Shown piece after piece: positions 1 through 9,400 of a DNA stretch of 33,167 bases. The DNA lies in the NCBI GenBank assembly GCA_945861235.1, contig CAMATV010000001.1, positions 1 through 33,167 of the forward strand, given 5' to 3'. This DNA comes from Opitutus sp. GAS368. GTDB lineage: Bacteria; Verrucomicrobiota; Verrucomicrobiia; Opitutales; Opitutaceae. The notes under the pieces are model-generated. The model ran no database searches, was not told the DNA's origin, and saw only the letters and a list, made by a program, of their open reading frames with translations. The translations under genes and the position numbers were made by a program. The first letter of the stretch is position 1, and every line of letters begins with the position of its first letter.

Positions 1-425
1 GCGGCGATGACCTCGGCGACGTAGCGCTCTACCTCGTCGTCCTTGAGCTCGAGCCAGAACGGCAGAGCCAATTGCAACGCATCGGCCCCGGCGCGCTTGG
101 CCACGCGGATGCGGCGGATGGTCGTGCGGGTGCTGAGCGCCGTGGCGCCAATCTGCACGGGCAGGCCGGCCCGGTGGGCCTCCGCGCAGGCGATCTCGGT
201 GATTTTCTCAAAAGTAGCGTCGTCCTGCGCGTAGAATTCGCCGGTCGTGCCGCCAGTGTAAACCCCGCTCACACCGGTGCCGCCGTAGCTGGACACCTCC
301 CGGGCGAAGCGGCGGGCATCGAGTTCATCCCGATCGGTCCAGGGGACGATCAGGGCGGACCAGACGCCCTTCAGGGTCTGGCGGGTCAGCGGCGTAATCT
401 TGGCGGATTTTTTGGGGGAGCTCAT
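1..425 (-). CDS. DapA/NanA-family aldolase or lyase, N-terminal part
   Basis: This is a dihydrodipicolinate synthase/N-acetylneuraminate lyase family protein, a class I (Schiff-base) TIM-barrel enzyme of 2-keto acid chemistry. The first 141 residues are present and the gene leaves the window at its 3' end. The ATG at 423-425 starts MSSPKKSAK, and the family hallmark TGGTTGEF lies at residues 57-64, where the carboxylate-binding Thr-Thr pair sits. At the position of the catalytic tyrosine (PYY in typical members) the sequence reads PFW (122-124), so true DapA activity is doubtful and a sugar-acid or other keto-acid aldolase or dehydratase is more likely. The Schiff-base lysine would lie outside the window. 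It follows the amidohydrolase at 469-1299 after 43 bp on the same strand, so the two probably form an operon for degrading a small carboxylic acid. The family call is firm; the substrate is unknown. Confidence 0.85.
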   Translation of the reverse strand, partial: MSSPKKSAKITPLTRQTLKGVWSALIVPWTDRDELDARRFAREVSSYGGTGVSGVYTGGTTGEFYAQDDATFEKITEIACAEAHRAGLPVQIGATALSTRTTIRRIRVAKRAGADALQLALPFWLELKDDEVERYVAEVIA

Positions 426-468
426 GATGGTGGGAAGCCGGGTTGGGTGGCGGGCAAGGGCAAGGTGG

Positions 469-1299
469 TTAGGCTGTCGCGAAGCCGGCGGAAGGCAGGC
501 GGTCGAGGTGGAAGAACTTCACGGCGTTCTCGCGCAGGATGAGGCGCTTGGCCGCGTCCGTTAGTTCCGCCGTATCGATGCGCGTACGATGCATCGCCAC
601 GTCATAAAGCGGGCTGTCGCTGCCGAAGAGCACGCGTTCTGCGCCGAGTTCCCGGACACCCCACTCGATCAGGCCGGGTAGGATGCTGCGCGCGCTCGAG
701 GTGTCCACCCAGAGGTTGCCATGCTTCGCGGCTTGCGCGGCCCGCACCTGCAGGTCGACGCGGCCGTTGGCCCCGGAGCCGTTGCCCAGGTGCGCCAGCA
801 ACACGCGCGCACCGGGATGCCGATTGGCAAAAGGCACAAAGTCCTCCGGCAGGCTGTTGGGGCAACCACTGTGGGTCATGACCGGGGCACCGAGTTCCTC
901 GAAAAAAGAGAAGAGCTCCTCGCCGTGGTCCGCGATTCGGTAGGCGTGCTCCTCAGGATGGATCTTGATGCCGACACACCACAGGGACTTCAGCATCGTC
1001 CTCGCCTGATTATAGGTTTTCGGCTGCAGGGGATTCACGATCACATACTGCAGCAAACCGGGCACCGTCGGCACCTCGCGGAACGCCGCGTCGTTGGCCG
1101 GCGCCACGTCAACCGTCCGCCCGCGCGGCAGCAGCCCCGCCAGCGGCGACGCGATGGTCCATTGAATGCCGCAGGCCTTGGCCCGTCGGGTGACCAGCGC
1201 ACCCTCGCCGCTGGAGAATTCTGAGATCAACGGATCCGTATGCACGTAACGCCCGAAGTGGGCGTGGCTGTCGATGGCAAGAATATCGCTGGTGGTCAT
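469..1299 (-). CDS. Amidohydrolase-2 family metal-dependent hydrolase
   Basis: A 276-residue TIM-barrel hydrolase of the amidohydrolase-2 group, which includes ACMSD-like decarboxylases and lactonases. Visible metal-site candidates are the HxH pair in DSHAHF (H12, H14), KIHPEEH (H114), MTHSG (H143), LLAHLGN (H170) and the C-terminal aspartate in FGSDSP (D228), so a catalytic site appears complete. The reading frame stays open for another 41 codons upstream to a TTG, but that part (K, R and aromatic rich) does not look like family sequence, and the ATG at 1297-1299 places the HxH motif near the N-terminus as expected. No Shine-Dalgarno sequence is evident. It is cytosolic, with no signal peptide. 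It probably acts with the downstream DapA-type enzyme, and its promoter faces that of the amidohydrolase at 1492. The substrate is not readable from the sequence. Confidence 0.87.
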   Translation of the reverse strand: MTTSDILAIDSHAHFGRYVHTDPLISEFSSGEGALVTRRAKACGIQWTIASPLAGLLPRGRTVDVAPANDAAFREVPTVPGLLQYVIVNPLQPKTYNQARTMLKSLWCVGIKIHPEEHAYRIADHGEELFSFFEELGAPVMTHSGCPNSLPEDFVPFANRHPGARVLLAHLGNGSGANGRVDLQVRAAQAAKHGNLWVDTSSARSILPGLIEWGVRELGAERVLFGSDSPLYDVAMHRTRIDTAELTDAAKRLILRENAVKFFHLDRLPSAGFATA

Positions 1300-1391
1300 G
1301 CTGAACGGCTCGGAGTTAAACGGAAATAGCGTCGAGTGAAGCAGCGGGTAAAAAAGGTCTCGGGAGCGCCAATTAATTTGTTTACTCGCGT

Positions 1392-1403
1392 ATACATCTG
1401 TAT
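1392..1403. promoter_or_regulatory. 12-bp palindrome in divergent intergenic region
   Basis: The sequence ATACATCTGTAT is a palindrome (ATACA-2-TGTAT) in an AT-rich stretch between two divergent amidohydrolase genes. Position, symmetry and AT content fit an operator for a dimeric regulator such as a GntR-type repressor. No regulator gene is next to it, so the assignment is inferred only. Confidence 0.35.
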
Positions 1404-1428
1404 TAAATTTTAATCCGGTCAAGCGCGA

Positions 1429-1454
1429 CTTCGCTTATGTGCTTCGCTTATGTG
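1429..1454. repeat. Tandem 13-bp direct repeat
   Basis: Two perfect adjacent copies of CTTCGCTTATGTG (1429-1441 and 1442-1454) lie in the divergent intergenic region, 38 bp before the plus-strand amidohydrolase start. They could be replication slippage or a doubled regulator site. Confidence 0.8.
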
Positions 1455-1491
1455 ACACAAGTCTTCCGCGGCCCGCTCGAACATTCCTGTC

Positions 1492-2613
1492 ATGGTCATC
1501 GACAGCCACATTTACTGCTTCACCGCGCCGGATACACCGGCGGGACACGCTTCCGGAGCGGAACATCTGGCGCACTGGCAGCGCCAATATGCCCAGCACC
1601 ACCAGCCGGCATTCCGCGTCCGGGACCGGGCACCGGGCGATGCCCACCGTTTGCTCGACCCCGCGCCCGGCGATCTTCTTCGGCTGGCGCGCGACTGCCA
1701 TTTCCGGGTCGACCGCACCTGCAACCGCCTGGTCTGGACGATCGACGGCGAGGATTACACGAAACAGCAGCTGCCGCCCAACGTGATTGAATTCAGCGCC
1801 GGCGCGATGGTCGCCGAGATGGACCACGCCGGGGTTGATGTCGGCCTGATCCAGGCCGATGCCACCCTGACCAAGGACGTCGCTTACCTCGCCCGGTGTG
1901 TCGCGGCTTTTCCGGACCGGTTGCGCGCGATGGCTCCCGTGGACGAGGCGCTGATCCCCGGGCAAACGGACCGGGCAATCGCCCAGACGGTGGCCGCAAT
2001 CCGGGAGCACCGGTTGCACGCGCTGAAGATCATACCCGCCTACGCCTACCAGCAGACCAGCTCGCAGAGTTTTCTCGATCCCGCGTGGCGGCCGTTCTGG
2101 GAGGTGGTGGTGGCCCTGGATGTGCCGGTGTTTTTCACGCTCGGTTCGCGACCGGGGGCCGCGGACCCGCGCCAAGGTTTCATCGACGAGGTATGGGAAT
2201 TGCGCCGGTTGATGGACCGCCACCCCACCCTTCGGGCCAGCGTGACGCACGGCTACCCGTGGCGCGCATTTCTCAACGGCGAACGGCTGTCCGTGCCGGC
2301 GAGCGCCTGGGCCCCGTTCCGGGACACGAGCCTGATGCTCGAAGTGGGCTTCCCGTTCCGCCTCGGCGACGTGTTTGAATATCCCTATGCCGAATGCCGT
2401 CCCGTCCTAGAGGCCATGGTCGGCCAGATCGGCCCCGACCGTTTGCTCTGGGGATCCGACATGCCGTTTCAAAACCGCTTCTGCACCTACAGGCAGTCCC
2501 GCGACTACCTCGAGAAATACAGCGCCTCGTTCCTCTCCGCGCCGAACCTCGCGAAGATCGTGGGTGGCAATGCGGCGCGCCTTCTCCGGTTGGACCCCGG
2601 CATCCCGGCCTGA
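1492..2613 (+). CDS. Amidohydrolase-2 family protein with altered metal site
   Basis: A 373-residue amidohydrolase-2 homologue. The barrel landmarks are recognisable: the N-terminal strand MVIDSHIYCF, a central strand DVPVFFTLGS, VTHGYPW (H253) and LLWGSDMPF (D323). The HxH motif is H6-x-Y8, and the central strand that usually ends in histidine has T216 there, so two usual metal ligands are missing. The protein may bind one metal, use a different site, or be a non-hydrolytic relative. The insert at residues 20-100 is long compared with the minus-strand amidohydrolase. The start is an ATG after a pyrimidine-rich stretch (ATTCCTGTC), with no Shine-Dalgarno sequence. There is no signal peptide, so it is cytosolic. 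It is divergent from the amidohydrolase at 469-1299 and 29 bp upstream of a truncated aminotransferase-like gene, with which it once formed an operon. Confidence 0.85.
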   Translation: MVIDSHIYCFTAPDTPAGHASGAEHLAHWQRQYAQHHQPAFRVRDRAPGDAHRLLDPAPGDLLRLARDCHFRVDRTCNRLVWTIDGEDYTKQQLPPNVIEFSAGAMVAEMDHAGVDVGLIQADATLTKDVAYLARCVAAFPDRLRAMAPVDEALIPGQTDRAIAQTVAAIREHRLHALKIIPAYAYQQTSSQSFLDPAWRPFWEVVVALDVPVFFTLGSRPGAADPRQGFIDEVWELRRLMDRHPTLRASVTHGYPWRAFLNGERLSVPASAWAPFRDTSLMLEVGFPFRLGDVFEYPYAECRPVLEAMVGQIGPDRLLWGSDMPFQNRFCTYRQSRDYLEKYSASFLSAPNLAKIVGGNAARLLRLDPGIPA

Positions 2614-2642
2614 TTCCCTCCCGGCTGCTGCCCACGATCCTC

Positions 2643-2948
2643 ATGCCCGCTCCCACCGCCCGCCGCACCTTCCTGAAAGCCACGCTCGCCACCGGCCTCT
2701 GCGGCCTCGTGCGCGCCCCTGCCCCGGCAGCTTCTAGCGCCGGCGTGCCGGGCGGCGACTGGGTCGAGGCCGTGCGGGCCGAACTGCCAGGCATGAAACA
2801 CAGCCGCGGCTACTTCCAGACCCGGGCCTTCGGCCTGTCACCCCAGCGGGTGATGGACCGCACCAAGGAACTCATAACTCGTCCTCGCCACCTCATGTGT
2901 GTCTCTCGCACTAAATGCTACCAAAAATCCAACGATACATCCCCTTAA
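2643..2948 (+). pseudogene. Truncated Tat-exported class-V aminotransferase-like protein
   Basis: The 101-residue frame starts MPAPTARRTFLKATLATGL, a good twin-arginine signal (RRTFLKA), and continues WVEAVRAELPGMKHSRGYF and AFGLSPQRVMDRTKEL. This is the layout of the N-terminus of class V aminotransferase/isopenicillin-N-epimerase-like proteins (a line such as YFNTGGFGPSPQPV). Family members have roughly 350-450 residues, so more than three quarters is missing, including the PLP lysine. The similarity stops near 2880, and the last 23 or so residues are unrelated low-complexity sequence before TAA. It lies 29 bp behind the amidohydrolase, so it was probably the second gene of that operon and was cut by a deletion or insertion with a breakpoint near 2880. 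The Tat signal is clear; the family assignment rests on a short stretch. Confidence 0.6.
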
Positions 2949-3028
2949 CTTAGCGCCATTCCGGCCAGATCCCTGCATGGAGGCTTTTTTATGACCCTAT
3001 TCATTTCTTTCGCTGCGATCGGTTTCCC

Positions 3029-4639
3029 TTATTGAAACTGAAACGCAAATAACTTGGCCGCACGCATCTTGATGCGCAGTCGCACCCCCTGTCCAGCGAG
3101 AGCCGAAACATCAGATTTGCCGCCATTCCATGAGACCAGCATCCGCACACTGTTGCCGTTTATTTCGTCCGCTTCGGCCAAGGTGAAGCCGCGGATGGGT
3201 TCACCCGACTCGCGGAGCAACTCTACCTTCGCCACGCCGCCCGCACCGGTGTTCAGGTTCAGTTCCAGCCGCGACCCGGCGAAGACAAACGGGGGAGTAA
3301 TCAGCACGCCACCCTCGTAATCAGCTTCCGCCGCGACGAAACCGTCCAGCCGCAGCACGGCGCGCGATAGCGAGGTTTCTTTTCGTGCTGCCTTTGCGTC
3401 CAAGCGCCCCGCGTGGTCACAATTAGTCCCTGTGTAGTAGATCCACAACTCATCGCCCATGCGCACTGGCCGCAGCGTTGGGTAGAGCCATTTAGAATCC
3501 CAAGCACCATCCATTCCGGTCGTTAAAAACGCCCGCCGCGGACCTGGCCGCGTGAAGTGACGCGCATCACGGCTTACCGCAAGTTGAATGTCGCCGGTGC
3601 TGGGAAACGTATCCACTCCCGATCCACGCCAGTGATGAAACACGGGGATTAAGGCGAGGTAGATGCCTTCATAGGGAAACACGCCGGGCCCATAAAAATC
3701 GAGCGGCGCCGCCGGCGTCAGTACCTGGTCCTCGCCCACCACCCCAGCGGTTCTCAATTCGCGCAACGGCATCACGTCCTCGCCGCGCACCGTTAATTTT
3801 GTGGGATCCAGGACCATAGCCGGGGCTGCAGCGGCGTCTCGTTCATCAGGTTCCAAGGAGAAGTGCATAGCGGTCCAATTCAGCATATCGTCAGACTCGT
3901 TGTAGCTAGCCAGACGCACCCCAAAGCCCTTCTTCTCACGCAACCACTCCCGCGAGTATCCCACGTAACGAAGGACACGCGGATCCCAGAACCACGACGG
4001 CTGCGTGTCCGACGCGCGGAGTCCCGTTACGGCGCGCTCCTCGTGTGTCCAATGCAAACCATCAGGCGACTTCCATAGGCGATGCGGCCCGCGGATCGGG
4101 CTCCCCGGCTTGTGGTACATCTTGCTCCAACTCTTGTAACGCGCGTCCGGCGCAGCGTTAGGATTGTCGTCGCGCCAGACGGAGCCACCGCCGATCGAGA
4201 GCCAATCCGGCCGAGGGGGCAGCACCAGATTGTTTTCCTTGGTCCCGTTACGTTCCACCAAGCCAAGCGGCTTTTTCTGAAAGTGAATGCCATCAGTGGA
4301 TTCAGCGTACGCTAAGCCCATAAAGGGCGGGTTCTGGCCCGGCTCGGGGGTGCCCGCCCTGACATCATACCACAGTCGGATCTTTTCACCTTCTTGTACC
4401 ACAGTGGAGTAGCTACCGAGGTGAGCGTCCCGCTCCCACGGCGCGTCCATAGCTAGAAGCTTCTCACGCGGCTGCATGGGCGGCTGCATAGTCAAGGTGA
4501 TGCCTTCAGCGGACTCGATAAACTTGTGGTCTATGAACAGCTGTTTGCGCTTGCCGATTTCCATCACGCCATCGGCTGCGTACGCAGAAAATTCTGAGCA
4601 GAGCCCCAGCCCTAGCAGGCAAAGAGATAATTTGTTCAT
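3029..4639 (-). CDS. Secreted GH32/GH43-like beta-propeller protein
   Basis: A 536-residue secreted protein starting with the signal peptide MNKLSLCLLGLGL...SAYA. Sequence features fit the five-bladed-propeller glycosidase-like group often found in Verrucomicrobia and Planctomycetes: an early KQLFIDHKFIE strand, repeated blade-like segments (IRLWYDVRAG, MGLAYAESTDGIHF, DELWIYYTGTN) and a C-terminal beta-sandwich-like tail. It shares an ending with the next gene upstream: VSALAGQGVRLRIKM here and LSALKGKAVYLRFYM there, both followed by a Phe-rich last strand. It is therefore a paralogue of 4763-6247. I cannot identify catalytic acids, and the substrate is unknown. ATG codons at 4660 and 4666 and a GTG at 4693 are alternative starts; 4639 gives the cleanest signal peptide. 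It would act in the periplasm or outside the cell on a glycan or glycoside delivered to the neighbouring receptor. It is the last gene of the minus-strand run. Confidence 0.75.
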   Translation of the reverse strand: MNKLSLCLLGLGLCSEFSAYAADGVMEIGKRKQLFIDHKFIESAEGITLTMQPPMQPREKLLAMDAPWERDAHLGSYSTVVQEGEKIRLWYDVRAGTPEPGQNPPFMGLAYAESTDGIHFQKKPLGLVERNGTKENNLVLPPRPDWLSIGGGSVWRDDNPNAAPDARYKSWSKMYHKPGSPIRGPHRLWKSPDGLHWTHEERAVTGLRASDTQPSWFWDPRVLRYVGYSREWLREKKGFGVRLASYNESDDMLNWTAMHFSLEPDERDAAAAPAMVLDPTKLTVRGEDVMPLRELRTAGVVGEDQVLTPAAPLDFYGPGVFPYEGIYLALIPVFHHWRGSGVDTFPSTGDIQLAVSRDARHFTRPGPRRAFLTTGMDGAWDSKWLYPTLRPVRMGDELWIYYTGTNCDHAGRLDAKAARKETSLSRAVLRLDGFVAAEADYEGGVLITPPFVFAGSRLELNLNTGAGGVAKVELLRESGEPIRGFTLAEADEINGNSVRMLVSWNGGKSDVSALAGQGVRLRIKMRAAKLFAFQFQ

Positions 4640-4762
4640 TAAAATCTTGATGGAAATCATGGTCATCTTTCGACGGCGATCCAACAGCCGCACGGTCTTA
4701 TTTGGGGAAATGAGTGTTGAAAGTCGGTTAAACTAGCGATCTCAGCCCGACGAAAATGGTTT

Positions 4763-6247
4763 TTATAGCCCGATCTGAAACGAGTATAAACCGGCCTTCT
4801 TCATATAAAATCTTAAGTAGACGGCCTTGCCCTTCAGCGCGCTCAAATCGGATTTACCCTTCCAGGTCACAGTGTGCGCTGTGTTGTCTGTCTTTATTCG
4901 GTCGCAGTCTTCCAGCGTAAAGCCCGGGACGGCTTTTTCCGTCATTGTCTCTTTCGTTTGGTAGTCTGGCGCTTCAATGATGGCGACGCGGATCCCGTCC
5001 GTCTCCTTTTGATATGGCGCCGGCTGTGAGCTCACATTCAAAACCAGCTTGCTGCCTTCCAGGATGAACTGCCGCGTCAGCAGGTAACCCGTCTGTTCGC
5101 CCGCCCATTGCCCAACGAAGCGATCCCGCCGCATGCGAGCTACGCCCACCGAGGTCTCCTTGTACAATTCCTGCTGGCCCGCGGGCGACGCATAGTAGTA
5201 AAGCAGTGACTCATCTCCAATCTCGACCGGCGTCGCCGTGCCCATCGCCACCTGTCCCCCGTCAAAACTCCCCGGCGCCCCGCGCGGAATGAACGGTTGC
5301 CGGTCCCAAGTGCGTTCCCAGTGGATGCCGTCCCGGCTAGTGGCGAGGTAGACCTGAGTCTCGCTAGAACCTTTCTCCTGTGTCATCTGGGTGTACAGGG
5401 CAAAGAAGACGCCGTGACGGCGAAATACCAGCGCACTATCGTAGTCCGGTTCGTCGCGCTCATCCGGGTAGAGGATGGTTCGTGGAGCGCTCCATGTGCT
5501 GAGGTCGGGACTGGTGCTCAGCGCCAGACGCCGTGCAGTGTGACGGCGTCCTTCGGGCAACTCGTTGACGCCGTTTGGGCGAATCGACGGGCGCACGTAC
5601 AGATGCCAGAGATTCAACTCTGGCACGCGGACCAGATGGTTGGGAAAGTCGCTGTGGTAAGAGAGCAGGGGCTCCTTAAGTATATCCCAGCGCAATCCGT
5701 CGGCCGAGTAGGCTAGGCGCACGCCGCTGCCCAAGAACAGCATCACAAAGCGGCGCGTGGGGTCCGACTGGTCTGGATTTATAAAAACCTGCCCTGCATT
5801 GGCGCGCTTGCCGCCCGGCCCCGTGTTGATGATGTTAGTGCGCTCGTATCCTCCGGAGGGAAATCCTTCCAGTGCCGGCTTGGTCCAGTTGAAGCCATCG
5901 TCGCTTTCTGCATAGCCGATGGTATACGACGGCCCCTGACGAGAGAAGTAGTTGGTCAGGTAAAAATTGTCGTAGTACATGCGGAACTTGCGTAACTGAT
6001 CGTCATAAACGACGCATGGGAAGCCGACGGCTCCCTCCCAAGGCTTGTCCTGTACCACGACTGGATTTCGAGCGTGCTTGATAACATTGCCCAACTTTCT
6101 GGTGAGTTTCCATCGGTCCTCGATGACGTAGTCGTCCACCAGCAGTTGAACTTGATTGCCGATTCGCAGCGGTTCGCCACGGAAATACACGGGAGTCTGC
6201 GCCATGATGCAGACCGGAAGTAAGAGGATCCAAAGAAATTTATGCAT
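4763..6247 (-). CDS. Secreted GH32/GH43-like beta-propeller protein, paralogue
   Basis: A 494-residue protein with the signal peptide MHKFLWILLLPVCIMAQ. The mature part opens with QVQLLVDDYVIED, equivalent to KQLFIDHKFIE in the downstream paralogue, and shows propeller-type segments such as KFRMYYDNFY, IGYAESDDGFNW, VRLAYSADGLRW and VYLATSRDGIHW. Each of the last three ends in the sialidase/GH43-like pattern S-x-D-G-x-x-W. The C-terminus (LSALKGKAVYLRFYMK) resembles the paralogue's. The likely role is hydrolysis or binding of a carbohydrate outside the cytoplasm; the exact activity cannot be assigned. It is separated from the STN receptor stop by about 180 bp that contains a B repeat, and from the next propeller gene by 120 bp, so the two propeller genes are probably co-transcribed. 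Base composition is visibly less GC-rich than in the genes at 17-28 kb. Confidence 0.75.
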   Translation of the reverse strand: MHKFLWILLLPVCIMAQTPVYFRGEPLRIGNQVQLLVDDYVIEDRWKLTRKLGNVIKHARNPVVVQDKPWEGAVGFPCVVYDDQLRKFRMYYDNFYLTNYFSRQGPSYTIGYAESDDGFNWTKPALEGFPSGGYERTNIINTGPGGKRANAGQVFINPDQSDPTRRFVMLFLGSGVRLAYSADGLRWDILKEPLLSYHSDFPNHLVRVPELNLWHLYVRPSIRPNGVNELPEGRRHTARRLALSTSPDLSTWSAPRTILYPDERDEPDYDSALVFRRHGVFFALYTQMTQEKGSSETQVYLATSRDGIHWERTWDRQPFIPRGAPGSFDGGQVAMGTATPVEIGDESLLYYYASPAGQQELYKETSVGVARMRRDRFVGQWAGEQTGYLLTRQFILEGSKLVLNVSSQPAPYQKETDGIRVAIIEAPDYQTKETMTEKAVPGFTLEDCDRIKTDNTAHTVTWKGKSDLSALKGKAVYLRFYMKKAGLYSFQIGL

Positions 6248-6329
6248 GCGGTTATTGAGTCGATACTGGATCAGGATGGGGTAGCGACTTGGGCTGCGAT
6301 AACTTAGTTTCTGCGAGCGTTACTGAAAG

Positions 6330-6371
6330 GGGACTGGATTTTCAAGGGGGGCGAGTCCGGGAGGGGTTTGT
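6330..6371. repeat. Dispersed repeat unit B, copy 1 (diverged)
   Basis: The sequence GGACTGGATTTTCAAGG, then a region where GCGAGTCC replaces GATCGGATCC, then GGGAGGGGTTTG. This is a diverged copy of the 35-45-bp unit B core found also near 12.0, 16.8, 17.3, 20.1, 28.8 and 32.2 kb. It lies 54 bp past the stop of the STN receptor and 83 bp before the propeller gene. Confidence 0.8.
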
Positions 6372-6424
6372 AAAGAGGCGCCCTGTGACAGACACGATTT
6401 TACCCACAAGCGACTGCCCTATCT

Positions 6425-9400
6425 TCAGAACTCTCCCTTGATCCCCACGGTCAGCGATATGCCAGAATCAATCATCCGGTCCAACCTGGCATGGCTGGGC
6501 GTGTTCTTGCTCCGATCGTAGATCAGGACCCTATCCTTATACCCGCCGGCGAGCAGATCGCTGATCTGCCCATAGATAGATAGCTTTTTTGTAACCTGAT
6601 ACTCGCCGGAGATGGTGTCGCGGTCAATAGCACCCTGATAGGTGGATCTCCCGACATCTGCCGTAGCCGTGCGCCGTGTCTCGCCCTGCTGGGCCATAGT
6701 AAATTTCAGGATGTACCGCGGCCGGACAAGGCTTACCCCCCAGCTCATCATCTTCGGGTTGAATTGGGCGAAGTCAGAGGTGGTAGATCCGCTCAACGAG
6801 TTCTTCGTGTAGTTGAAAAACACCTGCACTCCGCTTGCCCAGGAGTGAAGGAAGGCGAGGTCCTGCTTGTAGGAGAATTCGAATCCCTTGACTCTCGCAT
6901 CTCCGCCATTGCCCCGGGTCACGATGTCATAGTTCAGATACGATTCGCCGGACGGCACCCCGTAAAGGGACAGCAGCTCCTGAGTGGCTGCCGTGCGGAC
7001 CACGGTGAAAAAGTCCTTAATGTCTTTCTGGAACACGGAAACGGTGCCGAAGCCTCCCTTGAGGAAATACGATTCCAGTGAAAGATCGTAGTTGTTGGCC
7101 GTCCATGGCTTCAACCCGGTGTTGACCACCGTGACGGTCCCTTGCGACGTGGCGCCTGCATCGGAGATCGTAATGCCAGGAATGACCAATCCCAGGTCGG
7201 GCCGACCGATGGTGCTGGCAAAACCGAATCGCGCCAGCAGCCGCTCAGAGATCTCGTACGTGGCATTCAGGCTCGGGAAGAGGCCATCGTAGCTGCGCTC
7301 TGTCCGAGCTTCCCGCTCCCTGAGGACCAGCTTTTCCGCCTGCAATGGATTTGTGGTAATCGGCACGGGTTTGCCCGTCCCGTCTAGGACCAGCTTGCCG
7401 GACCCGTCCCGTACGTATTTCGCGTTGGGATCATTCAGCGGCCCCATGCCATCGTCTGCCGTCTTTTCGAACCGCACGCCGCCGACCAGGAATAGCCGGT
7501 TTCCCAGCAACTTCACATCGCCCCGAAAATATCCGGCGGTAATTGTTTCTGTCAGTTCCTTGGAATTGTTCACCCTAGTCCGGTACGTCGTCAGGTCATT
7601 GAGCACGAAATAGCCCGGCGAGGTCATGAAAAGATCATAGACCTTGAGCGGGCTGACCCACAGCACGGGTCTGCCGCCGTTCAGTATCCCTTGGTCCAGA
7701 TGAAGAGCAGTATCCACTAGAGCATTGTTGCCGGCCAATCGATCGGCTGCTGTCCCCGTGGGCCGGAAGGCGAACGTCCTATCGTTTCTAGCACCGTCAA
7801 ACTCATCGACCAAAATTGAAGCCCCAAATTTTATAGAGAGTGGAACTCTCGCGGAGAAACTGCGCTCGAGGCCAACTCTGGCCTCGCTTCTCGATACCTC
7901 GGTCTGTTGGCTTGCTGTGGATGCACTGGTGATGGTGTAAATGTTGCCATTGTTGCCATCTACAAGTTTTCCGGCCCGGTCTGTGGTCGTAAAGGCGGAA
8001 GGAACAAGATCGTATATTTCATTACCGTATCCGATACCAGAGCCTTTGATAATGAGATCTGAAATTGAGGCGCCCAAACCAGAGAAATACGGAAAACCTT
8101 CACTTCCGAAACTGGTTCTTGAGCGAGAGTTGCTCAGTTGGCCGGCTATCTTCCATAGATCGCCGCGATGACTGTACTTAAATACCCCATGCTTAGTTTC
8201 TATATTAAATTGGTTCCAGCCGAAAGTTTGCGAAAGCGAACCCACCCCAGTGCTGGCGCCCTGGGTGGAGGTTCGATCACCCGTGGCCCCGGCACCATAG
8301 TTGGTGTTGAGCGTGGACACCCCATCCGCGCTGCCCCTCCTGCGATATGATAGGCTGGCGCTGAATTCATTCCTGTCGTCCGGCTTCCATTCCACGCCCA
8401 CCCGTCCGTCCCTTGTTGCTTGCACCCCGGGGGAAGTCCGCACCCCATTCGAGGTTTGAATCAGGAGGTTCTCGTCCCATCGTGGGTAAGCTACGGTGTT
8501 GTCACTATAATTCAGAATGTTCGCCGCGGAGAGCGAGATTGCCAGCTTTTTGCCGATGGGGTGCATGTAAGCCACATCAAATGACGGCATAATCCGCCTG
8601 ATGGTAGAAACGTGCGACGAGGGAGTTCCCACATCGACCTCCTGCAGGGTCAACGGAAGATCGGTCCGAAGCAAACTATACACCGTGTAGGTAAAGAGTG
8701 GCCGCGTCCTTTCAAACCCGCTCTTGGTGATGATATTGATGCTGCTGCCCATACCGCTGGCCGGTAGGTCGGGCGTAGGCACCTTGTTCACCTCGACCCG
8801 CGAGACATTGGACATGGGGAGTGCAGCGGCCCTCGCTACCCTGCCAGGGCCAGTCAGGCCGGATGATACCAATGGAGCGCCATCCATCAACAATTCTGTC
8901 GTGTACGCCGGCATTCCCCTGACGGCGATACTGGAGGCCACGTTGCCAGAATAGACGATCGACATGCCCGGGATGAACTTTAGCAAATCCCCCACGTTGC
9001 CCTGACCGTTGTAATTGTACTCATCGAGGGCCACGACGTTCTTGATGTTTGCAGCGTTGCGCTGCTCATTCAGGGCGAGCGTCTGCGCGTTCATCTCGCG
9101 ACTCTCGATGACCGTCATCTCGCTCATGACTACGGGATCTCCCGCTCTGGCGAGTTCGAAATCACGCGTGGTGGTTTCCCCCGGTCTTACAATTGCAACC
9201 TCGATTTTCGCTTCCAGTCCGACATACGCCGCCCGAATCCGCACTTCACCGGCGGGCGCACCCGGCAGCCGGTAAGCGCCATTCACGTCGGTCGTGGTCA
9301 CTAGGGTGGAGCCAAGGATGGTGATGCGAGCGTTGCTAAGGTAGGACCCGGTGACCGAATTCAGGACTCGGCCTTCGATGGTTGAGCTAGTTTGGGCATC

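Noticed and set aside
2949..3028. T-rich stretch after the truncated aminotransferase (GGAGGCTTTTTTATG) as a terminator
   Set aside because: Only three base pairs can form before the T-run, too weak for an intrinsic terminator.
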